Shown here: positions 56,001-63,839 of the stretch, piece after piece
How positions within the stretch are numbered: position 1 is the stretch's first letter
How the letters are laid out: every line of letters begins with the position of its first letter
Origin: Prescottella defluvii
GTDB lineage: Bacteria > Actinomycetota > Actinomycetes > Mycobacteriales > Mycobacteriaceae
Direction of reading: 5' to 3'
Assembly (NCBI RefSeq): GCF_000738775.1
Contig: NZ_JPOC01000009.1
Span: 62,001 to 126,000, forward strand
DNA length: 64,000 nucleotides
Notes under the pieces: generated by a model
The model's database searches: none
Seen by the model: only the letters and a program-made list of their open reading frames with translations
Told to the model about the DNA's origin: nothing
Position numbers and translations under genes: made by a program

Positions 56001-57820
56001 CCTTCGAGGTGAGCAAGAAGCTCACGGGTCCGGAGGCGTTCGCCGAAAACGTCCCCGAGACGTTCGACGTGATCGCCGCCTGGACCGACGCGAACAACGT
56101 TCCGCAGTCCAAGACGCTGACGCTCCCGTCCGACGGCACCGCGGTCCCGTTCGGTGAGAGCCTGCCCGGCGGCACCAAGGTCACGCTGACCGAGACGGTT
56201 CCGGACAACGGCAAGGGTCTCGCCTACGGCGTGCCCGCCTACACCGGGGACGTCACGATCGGCGAGTCCGGCGTGGTGACCATCGGCAAGGACCTCCGCG
56301 AGGTCGAGGTCGTCAACTTCGTCGACAAGAACGACGGCACCCTGCGCGTCCTCAAGCAGGTCGAGGGCGAGGCCGCCGGCAAGATCGGCGACGACGTGGA
56401 GTTCACGGTCGAGGCCAGCTGGAAGGACGGCGTCGACTACGCCAAGGAGACGCTGACCGTCAAGATGGGCGTGGCCACGCCGCTGAGCGCCAAGCTGCCC
56501 GTCGGCACCGAGGTGACCTTCACCGAGGTCGGCCGCCCGGATGTCGCAGGCGTGGAGTGGGGAACGATCGCCTGGGGCACCGACCCCAACGGTGCGTCCT
56601 GGCTGAAGGACAACGGCAACGGCACGGTGACTGGCATCGTGTCCGACGACCCCACCGAGGGGCGTCTGATCACGCTGACGAACGAGGCCCTGTGGGCCTT
56701 CGGTTCGGTCGAGTTCACGAAATTCATCCTCGACGGCGATGAGGCCGTCCGGGCCATCGATTCCGACCTGCCCGCAGGCGCGGAGTTCCAGGTGAGGATC
56801 GACGGCATCGATCCGGCGCTCCCCGCGGGCACCGATTTCCCGGCAGTGGGCGAGACCATCACCCTCAATGCCGAGAACGGCTTCAGCTGGAAGTCCGGCG
56901 AGGTTCTGCCGCGGAACACCGTGATCACCTTCTCCGAGGTCGATCCCAGCCCCCTGCCCGGCATGGACTGGGCGCGGCCGTACTACTGGGTGTCCGAGGA
57001 CGCCGGTGCCGCGGACTACCGCAACACCGTCGCGATCGTGCCCGGAGACGAGGCGAAGGTGGAGATCCACAACCGCCCGATCCCGACGACGGACGTGAAC
57101 ATCGAGAAGATCGTGACCGGCCCCAAGGGCAACCAGGTCACGAAGGATCCGTCCACGACCTTCCAGGTCACGGCCACGTGGACGGACATCGACGACGAGG
57201 CGCGTTCCTGCGTCCTCGACGTCAAGCCGGGCGCGTCGGTCACCCCGACCTCCGCGTGTGACGCCGCCGTCGTCGATGGCCGGGTCCAGTTCCCGCTCGA
57301 CACGGAGATCACCTTCGTCGAGACCGGCGCCCACACTGACGTGACCAACGTCAAGTGGGGCGACGTGAAGTGGGGCGTCAAGGACGGCAGCGCGGACGTC
57401 GCCGGGATCGACGGCGAGAAGGCCGGATCCACCGTCATCCTCACCGGTGACGCGAACGCACCGGTGGTCCTGGGACTCGAGAACGAGACGAGCAGCAACG
57501 GGCTGATCATCATTCCGCTCCCGATTCCGCTGCCGCCGTGGGACGGATCGTGGACCCCTCCGGGTTCGGGCTCCGTCGGACCGACTCCGCCGGTGTCCGG
57601 TCAGCCGGGCGAGCCGTCCAATCCGGGCGACTCCGGCCACAATGGTGCTCCGGGCAAGCCTGCTCCGGGTAGGCCGGCCGCGGCCCAGCCGGACCAGTCG
57701 TCGTCCCTGCCGGTGACCGGTGCGAACGTCATCTGGCTGGTCGGTGCGGCGCTGGCGCTGATCGCCGGTGGCGGATGGCTGACCCTGCGTAACCGCAGGC
57801 GGGTGTCCGGCGAGGGATAG
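53084..57820 (+). CDS. LPVTG-anchored repeat adhesin
   Basis: A 1578-residue cell-wall protein. The signal peptide is cleaved near ASA|DP (residue 43). A Thr/Pro/Ser-rich spacer (about 48-125) is followed by an SdrG/collagen-adhesin-like beta domain (GDSVSVKGTWDASQADPQPG) and related domains to about 770. At least five Ig-like repeats of the DUF5979 style follow (each with a VTxTE or similar core, e.g. GAKVTITEVQ, GTKVTLTETV, GTEVTFTEVG). A Pro/Gly linker leads to LPVTG (1542-1546), a hydrophobic span and a basic tail. Sortase will join it to the wall; the sortase gene follows. ATG 53084 has GAAAGG upstream. Confidence 0.9.
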   Translation: MRNRVFLRRAEEGVVSRWAALGLLFMALTLVWTSFALAPVASADPGETTTTSPATSTTTAPRASTTTPTAPVTTTTKAPATTTKAPAATTSESPVTTTKAPATSTSESPATTTTTTAPATEKREAKAATPRGLNPDIQVKITDVQVEGKNGEQITVGDSVSVKGTWDASQADPQPGDEFTVQFPKELKIPANQPVELKGGGVVWGECKLVAATNLMTCVLTDAVLENPEEVRGTFEVFVRAVQYTESKDVDFTINNELNQEVPLPGGGGIGDGQNLGDVKKVGKLQSDKQAVRWTIDIPGSDLIARDPAGTGKVTLSDTLSETMKLCGDGRLNATLASGRPNDLKPVASGVSITQAEAGEPVSIAIDNGKAFEANKLYRIEYTSCTSSGVVDPKDTQYTNSIDVGKGASAGVGQDWTPDTKAKKSGSWVGGSRYNEIAWTIMVPGSVIAANEHKVAIAETLGDGHEVCVSGLDVKIKKSNYLPGADGKAPARTDASGQFTITNTAKAGEQSFDINFEVKDKRSFDAEQYYYVEFRSCLADKAVPDDKNVFANDAKVNGVDVDASVKGPGFSGKKTGNLNTVPKDVAGEAQPAGTTIDWKVEVPGRHLEGLTEPAVLSDKFSDTLTVCEVTGDLKKDLNFKVIAKDFLGNNPANPERDLTAATVVTRTAGGIDITLPKDAAKGDYSRETRYFIEYTLCTTSGGVDDRGTGYSNTLSYTGDRELSHGVTQQWGGSGTGEGVSRGSFSLLKKADQFSEEFPEDTEFTVKVEEFAPGKTPGVDPASSTYEIKVKADGTPVSGVNNRGNGWQIRLTEINLPTVPGVAFEPGKFAPAEGVTLNADRSEAVVAITPKTNVAVELVNKAVLGSAKITKTVVSEPGVTLTGNEVFEFKAEIDLGDGSGNETRAFTLKNGQFRNLDKLPIGAKVTITEVQPTNTDLITWSEPKFEASNTLTIGKDAAANTISVTNEAKVTQGTFEVSKKLTGPEAFAENVPETFDVIAAWTDANNVPQSKTLTLPSDGTAVPFGESLPGGTKVTLTETVPDNGKGLAYGVPAYTGDVTIGESGVVTIGKDLREVEVVNFVDKNDGTLRVLKQVEGEAAGKIGDDVEFTVEASWKDGVDYAKETLTVKMGVATPLSAKLPVGTEVTFTEVGRPDVAGVEWGTIAWGTDPNGASWLKDNGNGTVTGIVSDDPTEGRLITLTNEALWAFGSVEFTKFILDGDEAVRAIDSDLPAGAEFQVRIDGIDPALPAGTDFPAVGETITLNAENGFSWKSGEVLPRNTVITFSEVDPSPLPGMDWARPYYWVSEDAGAADYRNTVAIVPGDEAKVEIHNRPIPTTDVNIEKIVTGPKGNQVTKDPSTTFQVTATWTDIDDEARSCVLDVKPGASVTPTSACDAAVVDGRVQFPLDTEITFVETGAHTDVTNVKWGDVKWGVKDGSADVAGIDGEKAGSTVILTGDANAPVVLGLENETSSNGLIIIPLPIPLPPWDGSWTPPGSGSVGPTPPVSGQPGEPSNPGDSGHNGAPGKPAPGRPAAAQPDQSSSLPVTGANVIWLVGAALALIAGGGWLTLRNRRRVSGEG
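53225..53458 (+). repeat. Degenerate tandem repeats encoding the Thr-rich stalk
   Basis: Units such as CCACGACGAAGGCTCCGG and CGACGTCCGAGTCGCCCG recur in tandem with small changes, encoding TTTKAPA and TTSESPVT-like peptides. Such repeats tend to vary in number between strains, changing stalk length. Likely heavily glycosylated in the protein. Confidence 0.75.
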
Positions 57821-57841
57821 ACCTCAGCCGCCACCCCGGTA

Positions 57842-57882
57842 GCGGGGCGGGTGCGATCCATACCTGGTCGCGCCCGCCCCGC
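57842..57882 (+). terminator. Strong hairpin between the adhesin and sortase genes
   Basis: GCGGGGCGGGTGCGA (57842-57856) pairs with TCGCGCCCGCCCCGC (57868-57882), 15 pairs with one G-U, around an 11-base loop. It could end most adhesin transcripts, or act as an attenuator that sets a lower level for the downstream peptide and sortase. Confidence 0.7.
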
Positions 57883-57965
57883 CACCACCCCGATCGAACA
57901 CCCCGCACCAGCCGACCATCCATCTCGCGGCCGCCCGTTCGGCCGCCCCACGAAGGAGAATTCTC

Positions 57966-58103
57966 GTGCTCATCCTCCCGTTTCCGATTGTCATCGGCGA
58001 CATCCAGACCACCGGTTCTGCCGTGATCGACGGGCTCGGTCGCCTGTCCGTGCTCCTCTACGATCTTCTCGGCGGCGCCGGAAGCATCACGATCAACAGC
58101 TAG
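57966..58103 (+). CDS. 45-residue peptide between adhesin and sortase
   Basis: GTG 57966 has a textbook AAGGAG (57953-57958) seven bases upstream. The product MLILPFPIVIGDIQTTGSAV continues to ...LGGAGSITINS. It is hydrophobic at both ends, has no signal peptide and no known motif. The strong ribosome binding site, clean stop and position argue for a real gene, perhaps a sortase partner, a membrane-active peptide or a leader peptide. No family recognised. Confidence 0.65.
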   Translation: MLILPFPIVIGDIQTTGSAVIDGLGRLSVLLYDLLGGAGSITINS

Positions 58104-58134
58104 TTCGACGCATCTGTGGAAGGGGCTCCGGTCC

Positions 58135-58950
58135 GTGAGTGATACCAAGATTCCTGGCCCCGATCGGCCGCGGCCGCGCGCGGGCCAGATTCTCGGCGAA
58201 CTGCTCCTCACGGCCGGGGTCCTCGTCCTGCTTTTCGTTGTCTACGAGGCGTTCTGGACCAATCTCGTCTCCGGGCGGCTGCAGGACGAGGTCAACACCC
58301 GACTGGAGCAGTCCTGGGGCGACGACGCCCGGGCGGCCGGCGACGAGCCGGTCGCCCGGCCGGCCCCCGCCCTCGGCGAGGGGTTCGCGCGGGTGCACCT
58401 TCCCGCACTCGGTTCCGGCGCCGCGTACGCCGTGGTCGAGGGCACCCGCAACGAGGACCTGCGGGCCGGCCCCGGCCACTACCCGGAAACCCAGATGCCC
58501 GGTGAGGCGGGGAATTTCGCGCTCGCCGGGCATCGCATCGGTACCGGCGCGGTGTTCCAGCATCTCGATCAACTCGAGGCGTGCGACGCCGTCGTCGTGG
58601 AGACCGCGTCCCACTGGATGACCTACCGACTGCTCCCGCTCGAGGCCCCCTCGGCCGACCGACGCGCGGCGGCGGACGCCTGCCTGAGCCCCGAGCAGGC
58701 GGACCGCGTCTCCGACGGCGACTACGCGCACCTCCAGGGCCGGCACATCACCGTGCCCGGCGACATCGAGGTCGTCAACCCGATGCCCGGCGCCCCGTGG
58801 GTGGAGGCGGGCCCCGGGCTGGAAAGTATGCTCACGCTGACCACGTGCCATCCGCTGTTCTCGAACGCCGAACGCATGATCGTGCACGGCATTCTCGTCG
58901 AGACGATCCCGAAGTCCGCGGGCCACCTTCCCGCGGCATTGCAGGAGTGA
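58135..58950 (+). CDS. Class E-type sortase
   Basis: A 271-residue transpeptidase with an N-terminal span (about 19-40) and an extracytoplasmic sortase barrel. The catalytic set is His133 (ALAGHRIG), Cys238 (TLTTCHP) and Arg247 (NAERMIVHG). The HRIGTG...TYRL spacing is of the actinobacterial class E kind, which usually recognises LAXTG; the only visible substrate here carries LPVTG. GTG 58135 follows AAGGGG. It presumably anchors the upstream adhesin to peptidoglycan. Confidence 0.9.
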   Translation: MSDTKIPGPDRPRPRAGQILGELLLTAGVLVLLFVVYEAFWTNLVSGRLQDEVNTRLEQSWGDDARAAGDEPVARPAPALGEGFARVHLPALGSGAAYAVVEGTRNEDLRAGPGHYPETQMPGEAGNFALAGHRIGTGAVFQHLDQLEACDAVVVETASHWMTYRLLPLEAPSADRRAAADACLSPEQADRVSDGDYAHLQGRHITVPGDIEVVNPMPGAPWVEAGPGLESMLTLTTCHPLFSNAERMIVHGILVETIPKSAGHLPAALQE

Positions 58951-58953
58951 TGA

Positions 58954-59106
58954 ATGTACGGCTTTCTCTGGCGCGCACTTCCCGGCCCCCGACCGGTGAA
59001 GGCCCTGCTGGCGATCGTTCTCGCGGTCGCGCTCGTGCTGCTGCTCATGGAAGTGGTGTTTCCCTGGGTGTCCGAGCTCCTGCCCTACTCGGACGTCACC
59101 GTATAG
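58954..59106 (+). CDS. 50-residue single-span membrane peptide after the sortase
   Basis: ATG 58954 is preceded by AGGAG (58943-58947). The protein MYGFLWRALPGPRPVKALLA continues through one hydrophobic helix (about 17-36) to ...LPYSDVTV. Basic residues before the span predict an outside C-terminus. The gene starts four bases after the sortase stop, so it is co-translated; a small membrane peptide in this position fits a sortase accessory. Confidence 0.7.
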   Translation: MYGFLWRALPGPRPVKALLAIVLAVALVLLLMEVVFPWVSELLPYSDVTV

Positions 59107-59126
59107 CCCGGCAGTCCCGCTCCGCG

Positions 59127-60866
59127 TCAGCCGATCGAACCGGTGTCGAGAACCGCGAACGAGTGCCCGGGTAGCACGATCGCCGACGCCGTCTCGTCCA
59201 CCGTCGGCTCCTCCCACCACAGGATCGGGACCCCGCCGATCGGTACCGTCACCGCGTCGGCGCCCAGATTGCACGCGATCCGCAATTCGCCCCGGATCAG
59301 CGCGATCCAGCGTTCGTTCTCGTCGTACTCGACCCTGAGGTGTTCGAGCCACGGGTCGGTCAGCTCGGCGCGACTGTGCCGCAACGCAATCAGCGCCCGA
59401 TAGCACTCGAGCAACCGCGCGTGCGTCGCGATCGCGGTCTCGGACCAGTCGAGCTTCGACCGCTCGAAGGTGCCGGGGTCCTGCGGATCGGGGATGTCGG
59501 CGCCGTCCCAGCCGTGTTCGGCGAACTCGCGGCGGCGGCCCTCCGCGGTCGCCTTCCCGAGATCGGGCTCGGGATGGGAAGTGAAGTACTGGAAGGGCGT
59601 TCGAGCGCCCCATTCCTCGCCCATGAACAGCATCGGCGTGTACGGGGAGCACAGCACCAGCGCGGCCTTGATCGCGAGCTGACCGGCGGTGAGATACGTC
59701 CCGGGCCGGTCGCCGGTGGCCCGGTTGCCGACCTGATCGTGGGTGCAGGTGTAGGCGAGCAGGGCGTCGGCGGGAATCCGGCGGATGTCGATGGGCCGGC
59801 CGTGGTTACGCCCCCGGAACGTCGAGTACGTGCCCGCGTGGAAGTAGCCGTGGGTGAGCGTGTGGGACAGTGCCTGCAGGGAGCCGAAATCGCCGTAGTA
59901 TCCCTGTCTTTCGCCGGACACCGCGGCGTGGATCGCGTGGTGGACGTCGTCGTCCCACTGGGCGTCGAGGCCGTAGCCGCCGGCGGCCCGCGCCGAGATG
60001 ATCTTGGGATCGTTGAGGTCGCTCTCGGCGATGAGGGTCAGTGGCCGGCGCAGGTGCGCCGACAGCCGGTGCACCTCCACCGCCAGATCCTCGAGCAGGT
60101 GCACGGCGGTGTTGTCGACGAGCGCGTGGACCGCGTCGAGGCGCAGCGCGTCGATGTGGAACTCGCGCAGCCAGTACAGCGCGTTCTCGATGATGTAGCG
60201 GCGCACCTCCTGGCTGTGCGGGCCGGACAGGTTCACCTCGCGGCCCCACGAGTTTCCGCTGTCCGCGAGGTACGGGCCGAACCGGTCCAGGTAGTTGCCG
60301 GACGGGCCGAGGTGGTTGTAGACGACGTCGAGGACCACGGCCAGCCCCCGGCGGTGGCAGGCGTCGACGAAGCGCTGCAGGCCGTCCGGGCCGCCGTACC
60401 CCTCGTGCACCGCGTACCAGAGCACGCCGTCGTAACCCCAGTTGCGGGGACCGCCCCACGCGGCGACCGGCATCAACTCGACGAAGCCGACGCCCAGGCC
60501 GACCAGGTGGTCGAGCCGTCCGATCGCGGCGTCGAACGTGCCTTCGGTGGTGAAGGTGCCCACGTGCAGTTCGTAGACGATGTTGCCCGCCAGCCGGCGG
60601 CCCGTCCACGCCGAATCCGTCCAACCCGCGGGATCGAGTCGGTGCAGTTGCGAGGGCAGGTGGACCCCGTCCGGTTGCCGTCGCGAGCGCGGATCGGGCA
60701 GCGCCGGCGGAGTGCCGTCGAGCACGAATCCGTACCGTGCCCCCGGTCCGGCGGCGACGTCGGCGCGCCACCAACCGTCGGGGGAGCGGGTCATCTCGTG
60801 CCCGTACCCGTCGACCTCGACGCGCACCGACTGCGGAAGCGGGGCCCAGACCTCGAAGGTGTGCAC
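59127..60866 (-). CDS. treZ: Malto-oligosyltrehalose trehalohydrolase
   Basis: Releases trehalose from maltooligosyl-trehalose made by TreY, giving trehalose from glycogen for osmoprotection and mycolate glycolipids. It has an N-terminal E-set domain (1-about 90) and a GH13 barrel with VVYNHLGPSGNYL, nucleophile Asp244 (DALRLDAVHAL) and acid/base Glu281 (LIAESDLND). 579 residues. The end of treY lies at 63840 on the same strand, with three unrelated genes between. Confidence 0.95.
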   Translation of the reverse strand: MHTFEVWAPLPQSVRVEVDGYGHEMTRSPDGWWRADVAAGPGARYGFVLDGTPPALPDPRSRRQPDGVHLPSQLHRLDPAGWTDSAWTGRRLAGNIVYELHVGTFTTEGTFDAAIGRLDHLVGLGVGFVELMPVAAWGGPRNWGYDGVLWYAVHEGYGGPDGLQRFVDACHRRGLAVVLDVVYNHLGPSGNYLDRFGPYLADSGNSWGREVNLSGPHSQEVRRYIIENALYWLREFHIDALRLDAVHALVDNTAVHLLEDLAVEVHRLSAHLRRPLTLIAESDLNDPKIISARAAGGYGLDAQWDDDVHHAIHAAVSGERQGYYGDFGSLQALSHTLTHGYFHAGTYSTFRGRNHGRPIDIRRIPADALLAYTCTHDQVGNRATGDRPGTYLTAGQLAIKAALVLCSPYTPMLFMGEEWGARTPFQYFTSHPEPDLGKATAEGRRREFAEHGWDGADIPDPQDPGTFERSKLDWSETAIATHARLLECYRALIALRHSRAELTDPWLEHLRVEYDENERWIALIRGELRIACNLGADAVTVPIGGVPILWWEEPTVDETASAIVLPGHSFAVLDTGSIG

Positions 60867-60912
60867 GGGATCAGCATGCCCTGATCCCGTGCACGACGCA
60901 GCCGCTCTGCGG

Positions 60913-61722
60913 TCAGCGGATGAGAGTTCCCAGGTCCACCGGCAGCTGGATGCCGGTCACGTGCCGGGCCTCGTCGGAGGCCAGCCATGCGACCGCGTTG
61001 GCGATGTCCTCGGGCTGGCTGATCTGGTCCGGCAGGCTGCCCATGAAGATCGGTCCCAGGTTGGGGTGCTCCTGGATGAGGGCGTGCATGTCGTTGACCT
61101 GCATGCCGGTCGCGACACCGTTGGGGTGGACGGTGTTGACGCGGATGTTGTGCTCGCCCAGTTCCACCGCGAGGGTCTTCGCGAGCCCGGTGACGCCGTG
61201 CTTGCTGGCGACGTAGTGGCCGAGGAACGGCAGTCCGCGCAGGCCGGCGACCGAACTGGTGAGGACGATCGAACCGCCCTCGCCCTGCGCGATCAGGTGC
61301 GGGATCGCCGCCTTGACGGTGTAGAAGACGCCGGTGAGGTTGACGCCGAGGGTTTCCTCCCACTGCTCGGGCGTGATCTCCCACGACATGTTGCCGGAAC
61401 AGATGCCGGCGTTCGCGACGACGACGTCGAGACGGCCGAGGGCCGCGATGCCGTCGGCCAGGGCGGCCGACAGTGCGTCGAAGTCCCGGACGTCGGTCTT
61501 TGTGGCGACGATCTTGCGGCCGAGTCCCTCGACGAGGGCGACGGTCTCCGCGAGATCGGCCTCGGTGGCGCCGTCGTAGGCGGTGGAGCCGAAGTCGGCG
61601 CACACGTCGACCGCGATGATGTCCGCACCCTCGGAGGCCAGGCGGACCGCCTCGGCGCGGCCCTGGCCGCGGGCGGCTCCGGTGATGAAAGCGACCTTGC
61701 CGACGAAACGGTTCGCGCTCAT
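60913..61722 (-). CDS. Mycofactocin-type SDR oxidoreductase
   Basis: A 269-residue Rossmann oxidoreductase with TGAARGQG (14-21), NAG(105), Ser156/157, Tyr170 and Lys174 (HYVASKHG). The TGAARGQGRAEAVRLA start and the insert after VDVCADF are typical of mycofactocin-coupled SDRs, such as carveol dehydrogenase-like enzymes, which hold NAD(H) tightly and need mycofactocin as electron acceptor. Substrate unknown, probably a secondary alcohol. ATG 61722. Confidence 0.85.
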   Translation of the reverse strand: MSANRFVGKVAFITGAARGQGRAEAVRLASEGADIIAVDVCADFGSTAYDGATEADLAETVALVEGLGRKIVATKTDVRDFDALSAALADGIAALGRLDVVVANAGICSGNMSWEITPEQWEETLGVNLTGVFYTVKAAIPHLIAQGEGGSIVLTSSVAGLRGLPFLGHYVASKHGVTGLAKTLAVELGEHNIRVNTVHPNGVATGMQVNDMHALIQEHPNLGPIFMGSLPDQISQPEDIANAVAWLASDEARHVTGIQLPVDLGTLIR

Positions 61723-61836
61723 GGGTATGTCCTCCAGCTCTCGACGATCATGTGAGCTGGACCATATTCGGTTGCCGGGGTGAGCGGACATTCCTTTCTC
61801 GCTGACCGGGAGGGCGACGCCGTGCGGCGGGCCAGG

Positions 61837-63159
61837 TCAGCGCAGGATGTTCGCTGCGCGGGCCGCCTTCAGCCAGTCGGGGTACTCGGAGAGCAGCCGG
61901 CGGTAGAGTTCGGCGTCGGACAGGGCATCGACGTCGCGCACGGAGAAGAAGCCGGCGTTGTCGACCACTCGACCCTCCAGCGTGTCGAGCTTCTCGAGCA
62001 CACCGAAGCTGCTCTTGCCGATGCCGATGAACTGCCAGAACGCCGCTCGCGACGATGCCTGGCGCATGAGCGCCTGGATGGCTGCCTTCTTCTGGAAGCC
62101 GCCGTCGGTGAAGAACAGCACCAGGGTCGGGGTGCTGGTGCCGCTGTCGATACCGGCGAGCACCTCGGACATGATCGGAATCTCGTCGTTGATGCCGCCG
62201 ATCTGCTTGTCGTAGTCGATGCCGCCGTGCACTCCGTGGAGGTGTACATACGTGTCGATCCACTCGTCGACACCGTCGACGGTCACATCGGGCAGTTTCG
62301 CGAACCGCACTCCGTACAGGTACGCCTCGAGCATTCCGTCCGCATCGAGTTGCGTTGCCACCGGGACCATACGACGGACGATCTCCTGCACTTCGCCGCC
62401 CGAGTACCGGCGACTCATCGAACCGGTCTTGTCGATCACCAGGATCACCCGCCCGACGTAGTCACGGGCGCCCTTGGTGAGCAGGACCTTCGCGACCTCC
62501 TTCTTGCGTAGGTCGAGCTTCTGCCGCTTCTCGAGCGACAGCCTCGCCTCCGCGGGCACCGAACGGACACCGTCGGCATCGACCGTCGCCGTGCCGGTGG
62601 TGGACGGACGCGGTGTCGACGCAGCGCCCGCCGCGGCCGTCGATGTCGGCTCGGACGGGGAATCGTCCACTGCGACACCGTGCTCGGTGACCAGTGCGAC
62701 CAGCCCGCCGTTCCAGCCGGCGCATACGTTGCGGACCTTCCACGTCCCGTTCCTGCGGTAGACCTCGAGCAGGACCGCCGAGCGTTCCGTCGTGAGACCG
62801 TCCGTGGCGGCGGTGATCGATTCCCCGCCGGTCTGGTCGAACGTGACGGCGAGCGCCGGCACCGCCGACAGCGGTCCGGGCACCATCTCGTCCACGGACA
62901 CCGCGACCGCGATCATCGTGACATCGTCGGGGATCGCGGTGAGGTCGAGCCGGACCTGCCCCGACGGATCGAGTGTCACTGCCCCCTCGGCGGAGACCGG
63001 GTTGTTGAAGAAGACGAGGTCGTCGTCGCTGCGGACCTTGCGATCGTCTCCCAGTTGGAAGACGAACAGGTCGACACTGCCGGGCACGGTTCCAGTTACC
63101 GCAATTGCGGCGGGCTGATCGGTGATCGTCGTGTTGGCGCCGCGGGTCAGGGTGGTCAC
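61837..63159 (-). CDS. TerD-vWA fusion protein (TerF-like)
   Basis: A 440-residue cytoplasmic protein. Residues 1-165 form a TerD/CABP-type calcium-binding domain (MTTLTRGANTTI, DDDLVFFNNP), followed by an Ala/Thr/Pro linker. From about 235 there is a von Willebrand A domain whose MIDAS reads DKTGSMS (243-249), the Thr variant common in TerF-like proteins. The Ter family is linked to tellurite resistance and envelope stress or phage defence. GTG 63159 follows AAGGAG; an ATG at 63195 would add 12 residues. It stands alone here, with no other ter gene. Confidence 0.85.
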   Translation of the reverse strand: MTTLTRGANTTITDQPAAIAVTGTVPGSVDLFVFQLGDDRKVRSDDDLVFFNNPVSAEGAVTLDPSGQVRLDLTAIPDDVTMIAVAVSVDEMVPGPLSAVPALAVTFDQTGGESITAATDGLTTERSAVLLEVYRRNGTWKVRNVCAGWNGGLVALVTEHGVAVDDSPSEPTSTAAAGAASTPRPSTTGTATVDADGVRSVPAEARLSLEKRQKLDLRKKEVAKVLLTKGARDYVGRVILVIDKTGSMSRRYSGGEVQEIVRRMVPVATQLDADGMLEAYLYGVRFAKLPDVTVDGVDEWIDTYVHLHGVHGGIDYDKQIGGINDEIPIMSEVLAGIDSGTSTPTLVLFFTDGGFQKKAAIQALMRQASSRAAFWQFIGIGKSSFGVLEKLDTLEGRVVDNAGFFSVRDVDALSDAELYRRLLSEYPDWLKAARAANILR

Positions 63160-63449
63160 GGTGAAACGGTCTCCTTGTCGGGGGATTCGGGGCATCGACT
63201 CGCCGCCCGTGCATGTTTCGGGTAGGGCTGCTAGGTTCGCACGTGCGCCCCAGATGGGCCTACACCGGAGGTAGTGGTTTCACGCTCGAGTCATTCGGCG
63301 ACTCAGTGTTCCGTGCACCCTGCACCTACCTCCGAGGTTGCTCGATTCCTCCCCGGTAGGTCGTCAACGCGTGGGCGGTGCGCTTCTTCGGTGTTGTCTC
63401 GCGTTGAACCACATCCTCGGCTACCGATCAACCGAGAGGTCATCGCACG

Positions 63450-63824
63450 ATGCCGGCAACGTTCAACCACACGATCATTCCCGCCACGGACCGCCATGCG
63501 TCCGCTGCGTTCTATAGAGAACTGCTCGACCTGAGCGATGCGCCTGACTGGGGAATCTTCGCGAACCTGCACCTCGAGGGAGGTGCACTGCTCCAGTTCG
63601 CTGAGCCGCCCTTCGACATCCAGATGCAGCACTACGCCTTCCTCGTCGACGACGAGCAGTTCGATCGGACCTGTGGGCGGCTCCGGTCGGCGGAGATCGA
63701 ACACTGGGCCGATCCGCAGATGTTGCTGCCCGGGCGGACCAATACGGAACACGGTGGGCGGGGCGTGTACTTCAAGGATCCGGCTGGACACGCCATCGAG
63801 GTGATCACCCGCCCGTATCTCTAG
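63450..63824 (+). CDS. VOC-superfamily (glyoxalase/dioxygenase-like) protein
   Basis: A 124-residue protein with two beta-alpha-beta-beta-beta modules. His6 (TFNHTIIPATD) and the late GRGVYFKDPAGHAIEVIT with Glu near the end are the expected metal ligands. This could be a lyase, dioxygenase or antibiotic-binding protein; the exact role cannot be told. GAGAGG lies upstream of ATG 63450. Confidence 0.8.
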   Translation: MPATFNHTIIPATDRHASAAFYRELLDLSDAPDWGIFANLHLEGGALLQFAEPPFDIQMQHYAFLVDDEQFDRTCGRLRSAEIEHWADPQMLLPGRTNTEHGGRGVYFKDPAGHAIEVITRPYL

Positions 63825-63839
63825 CGGTGCAGGTGTCGC

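Noticed and set aside
53192-57640. A 1482-codon open frame on the minus strand opposite the adhesin
   Set aside because: Antisense shadow of a long GC-rich repeat gene; composition is not protein-like and no start signal is seen.
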